Assembly (NCBI GenBank): GCA_002479655.1
Contig: DLOQ01000135.1
Span: 9,496 to 17,257 of the forward strand
Direction of reading: 5' to 3'
DNA from: Lachnospiraceae bacterium UBA7480
Lineage (GTDB): Bacteria > Bacillota > Clostridia > Lachnospirales > Lachnospiraceae
Length of the DNA stretch: 7,762 bases
The notes beneath the pieces are model-generated. The model searched no databases. It saw only the letters and a list, made by a program, of their open reading frames with translations, and was not told where the DNA came from. How positions within the stretch are numbered: the stretch's first letter is position 1; every line of letters starts with the position of its first letter. Both the position numbers and the translations under genes were made by a program. This document shows positions 7,101 to 7,762 of this stretch, piece by piece.

Positions 7101-7762
7101 CCTTCATTTCGATCCATCTGTTCAATGGCATAATTGATTTCATTAAGCAGCTCTATGTCGTCCTTTCTGACAATGGCATAGAAATTAGCTTCCGCAATGA
7201 TATCCAGGGTCTTTTCATTTTCCGTCCTTCTCAGATCGCTGGAAAGGATCGCGTCGATCTCGCCATTCTGCAAAGCGTCCGCAAGAACGTCGGCATCCTC
7301 GTATTCCTTTACCTGATAGGTAAATCCCTTCCCCTCCGCAAACTCCACCAGACTCTGATTCTGGCTGCTTCCCGTCAGCTGTCCCACCGTCATTCCATCA
7401 TAAGTTTTGTAATCACCGCTGTGCAGCTGCATATTATCGGCTCTGGCCGAGAGGATCGTATTGTTTCTGCCGATTGGAAGCGAAAAGGCAAAACGCGCCT
7501 CCCGCTCCGGAGTCCTTCGGGCAGAAGTTACCACGTCGATCTCCCCGTTTTCCAGCATAGTGAGCATCTCGCTCCACGAGTTTTCATAGCCTGTATACTG
7601 AAAATTCAGATGGGAATATTCGGAAACAAGGTCAAGAAATTCTATGCCATAGCCGGTCAGTCTGCCCTCTTCATCCTTCATGTGATAACCTTCGAAACAA
7701 AAGATGCCTGCCTTAACCGTCCGATTATTGGACTGATTATCATCCTCAGCTGCTACTGTTAT
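4163..7762 (-). CDS. BvgS-like hybrid sensor histidine kinase with two solute-binding and two receiver domains (5' end outside window)
   Basis: This membrane-bound sensor kinase would detect a small extracellular ligand and start a phosphorelay. The frame is open to the right edge (1199 codons visible). The ATG at 7681 is internal, because the 27 codons before it read ITVAAEDD... (a signal-peptide end) and VKAGIFCFEGYH, the first strand of a binding domain. Numbering from that Met, domains in order are: SBP_bac_3 number 1 (to about 207; WSEMLTMLENGEIDVV and TPERE are typical), SBP number 2 (about 230-447), a membrane helix (464-485), a PAS-like region (about 510-635), a short coiled linker, HisKA with MSHDIRTPMNAIIGF (phosphoacceptor His670), HATPase_c with N-box Asn784/Asn788, DNGIGM (822-827) and GTGLGLAI (852-859), receiver 1 (about 908-1025; DDD 913-915, Asp962, Lys1013) and receiver 2 (about 1048-1170; Glu1054/Asp1055, Asp1101, Thr1133, Lys1155). 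All catalytic residues are present. There is no Hpt or DNA-binding domain, so a separate partner is expected. Ligand and target are unknown; family-3 domains often bind amino acids. Confidence 0.93.
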   Translation of the reverse strand: MTVAAEDDNQSNNRTVKAGIFCFEGYHMKDEEGRLTGYGIEFLDLVSEYSHLNFQYTGYENSWSEMLTMLENGEIDVVTSARRTPEREARFAFSLPIGRNNTILSARADNMQLHSGDYKTYDGMTVGQLTGSSQNQSLVEFAEGKGFTYQVKEYEDADVLADALQNGEIDAILSSDLRRTENEKTLDIIAEANFYAIVRKDDIELLNEINYAIEQMDRNEGDWKNILHYRYYGPVYASSVAFTEREMEYIQEVVSGEKTITVTAFGDREPYSYVEDGELKGILPDYFACVMEIAGLPYEIVVPEDENDYYDMVNNNGVDVVIDRFGANDIIEGAAYRGFDTDAYMTTGMAKVVRQGFTGDIRTAAISNTPSGALISREIHGDIEFINYPTRDAAMQAVLDREVDAAYVYAYSAQMFVNRDATNSLYYSIVNDINVKFQMYVRDSADHELVTILNKCIQQMPEDTLNQLISKYTVYTAGDMSFLQYMQTHPNVMIAAVMAAALTISIILILYMRGRWSRRLLNTTERSNRKMIEQLAIVEALSRDYTNIFAINAEQGTAKIVKLEGYVTEGLKEGSKEDHPYAPILERYIRDRVHPEDQQYLTQVLSLDKVREKLDADREYMGSYRILADGETHYFQYTYVKVGESSFGQNGFILAGFRNIDEMISREQEQKAVLAEALAQAQYANNAKTTFLNNMSHDIRTPMNAIIGFTSLAVTHIDNKEQVQDYLGKIMTSGNHLLSLINDVLDMSRIESGKVKIEEKEVSLPEVMHDLKTIVQADAKAKQLELYIDTLDVVNETIICDKLRLNQVLLNIMSNAMKYTRPGGMVSVRVIQTSEAQDGRASYEFHIKDNGIGMSSEFLEHVFEPFEREQTATVSGIQGTGLGLAITKNIVDMMGGTIEVNSEEGKGSEFSVIFRFRVPDSPMKSQRLEQLVDLRALVVDDDVNTCVSVSKMLSTIGMHPDWTTLGKEAVIRSEFALEQNEPYSAYIIDWMMPDMNGIEIVRRIRRVIGDMTPIIILTAYDWSDIEEEAREAGVTAFCSKPIFLSELRGVLAAPYEKQKSKEETSSPAAPRFDGKKILLVEDNELNQEIAQEILEGAGFIVDTADDGTVAVERMKENPADTYDLILMDVQMPIMNGYQATREIRALDDAVKAAIPIVAMTANAFEEDRKEAIDSGMNGYVPKPIDIEKMMKTLEGILYH

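Noticed and set aside
7679..7681. Start of the hybrid kinase at ATG 7681
   Set aside because: The frame is open upstream to the edge and encodes the first strand of the binding domain and a probable signal peptide end, so the true start lies outside the window.

Overview
The window carries genes on the minus strand only. From right to left, in the direction of transcription, they are a large membrane-bound hybrid sensor kinase (start cut off by the right edge), a terminator, a regulatory gap, and a high-affinity phosphate import operon in the order pstS-pstC-pstA-pstB-phoU, with phoU running off the left edge. Base composition is balanced. The style of the proteins, namely a PstS lipoprotein with a low-complexity linker and a sensor kinase with two solute-binding domains and two receiver domains, suggests a Gram-positive anaerobe of the Clostridia, most likely Lachnospiraceae. 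That assignment rests on recognition of protein style, not on a search.

Right part (4163-7762): one reading frame stays open to the window edge. It encodes two tandem extracellular family-3 solute-binding domains, one membrane helix, a PAS-like region, HisKA, HATPase_c and two receiver domains. There is no histidine phosphotransfer domain and no DNA-binding domain. A hairpin followed by a T-run (4095-4138) ends this transcript.

Regulatory gap (3998-4162): it holds the kinase terminator, hexamers TTTACA (minus strand) spaced like a Bacillus-type PhoP box, a plausible -10 element and a good ribosome binding site for pstS. This suggests phosphate-starvation control by a PhoP/PhoB-type regulator encoded elsewhere.

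Left part (1-3997): PstS captures phosphate outside the cell, PstC and PstA form the membrane channel, PstB supplies ATP hydrolysis, and PhoU couples transport to Pho signalling. The genes are tightly packed, and pstB and phoU overlap by one base. The main anomaly is an in-frame TGA at codon 85 of pstC that splits an otherwise full-length permease; as written, the transporter would lack an intact PstC. PhoU also lacks the usual Asp in its ERIGD motif (it reads ERIGA).

I found no RNA genes, insertion sequences, CRISPR arrays or phage genes. Apart from the points above this is an ordinary phosphate uptake locus, and I see no clear evidence of a new system.
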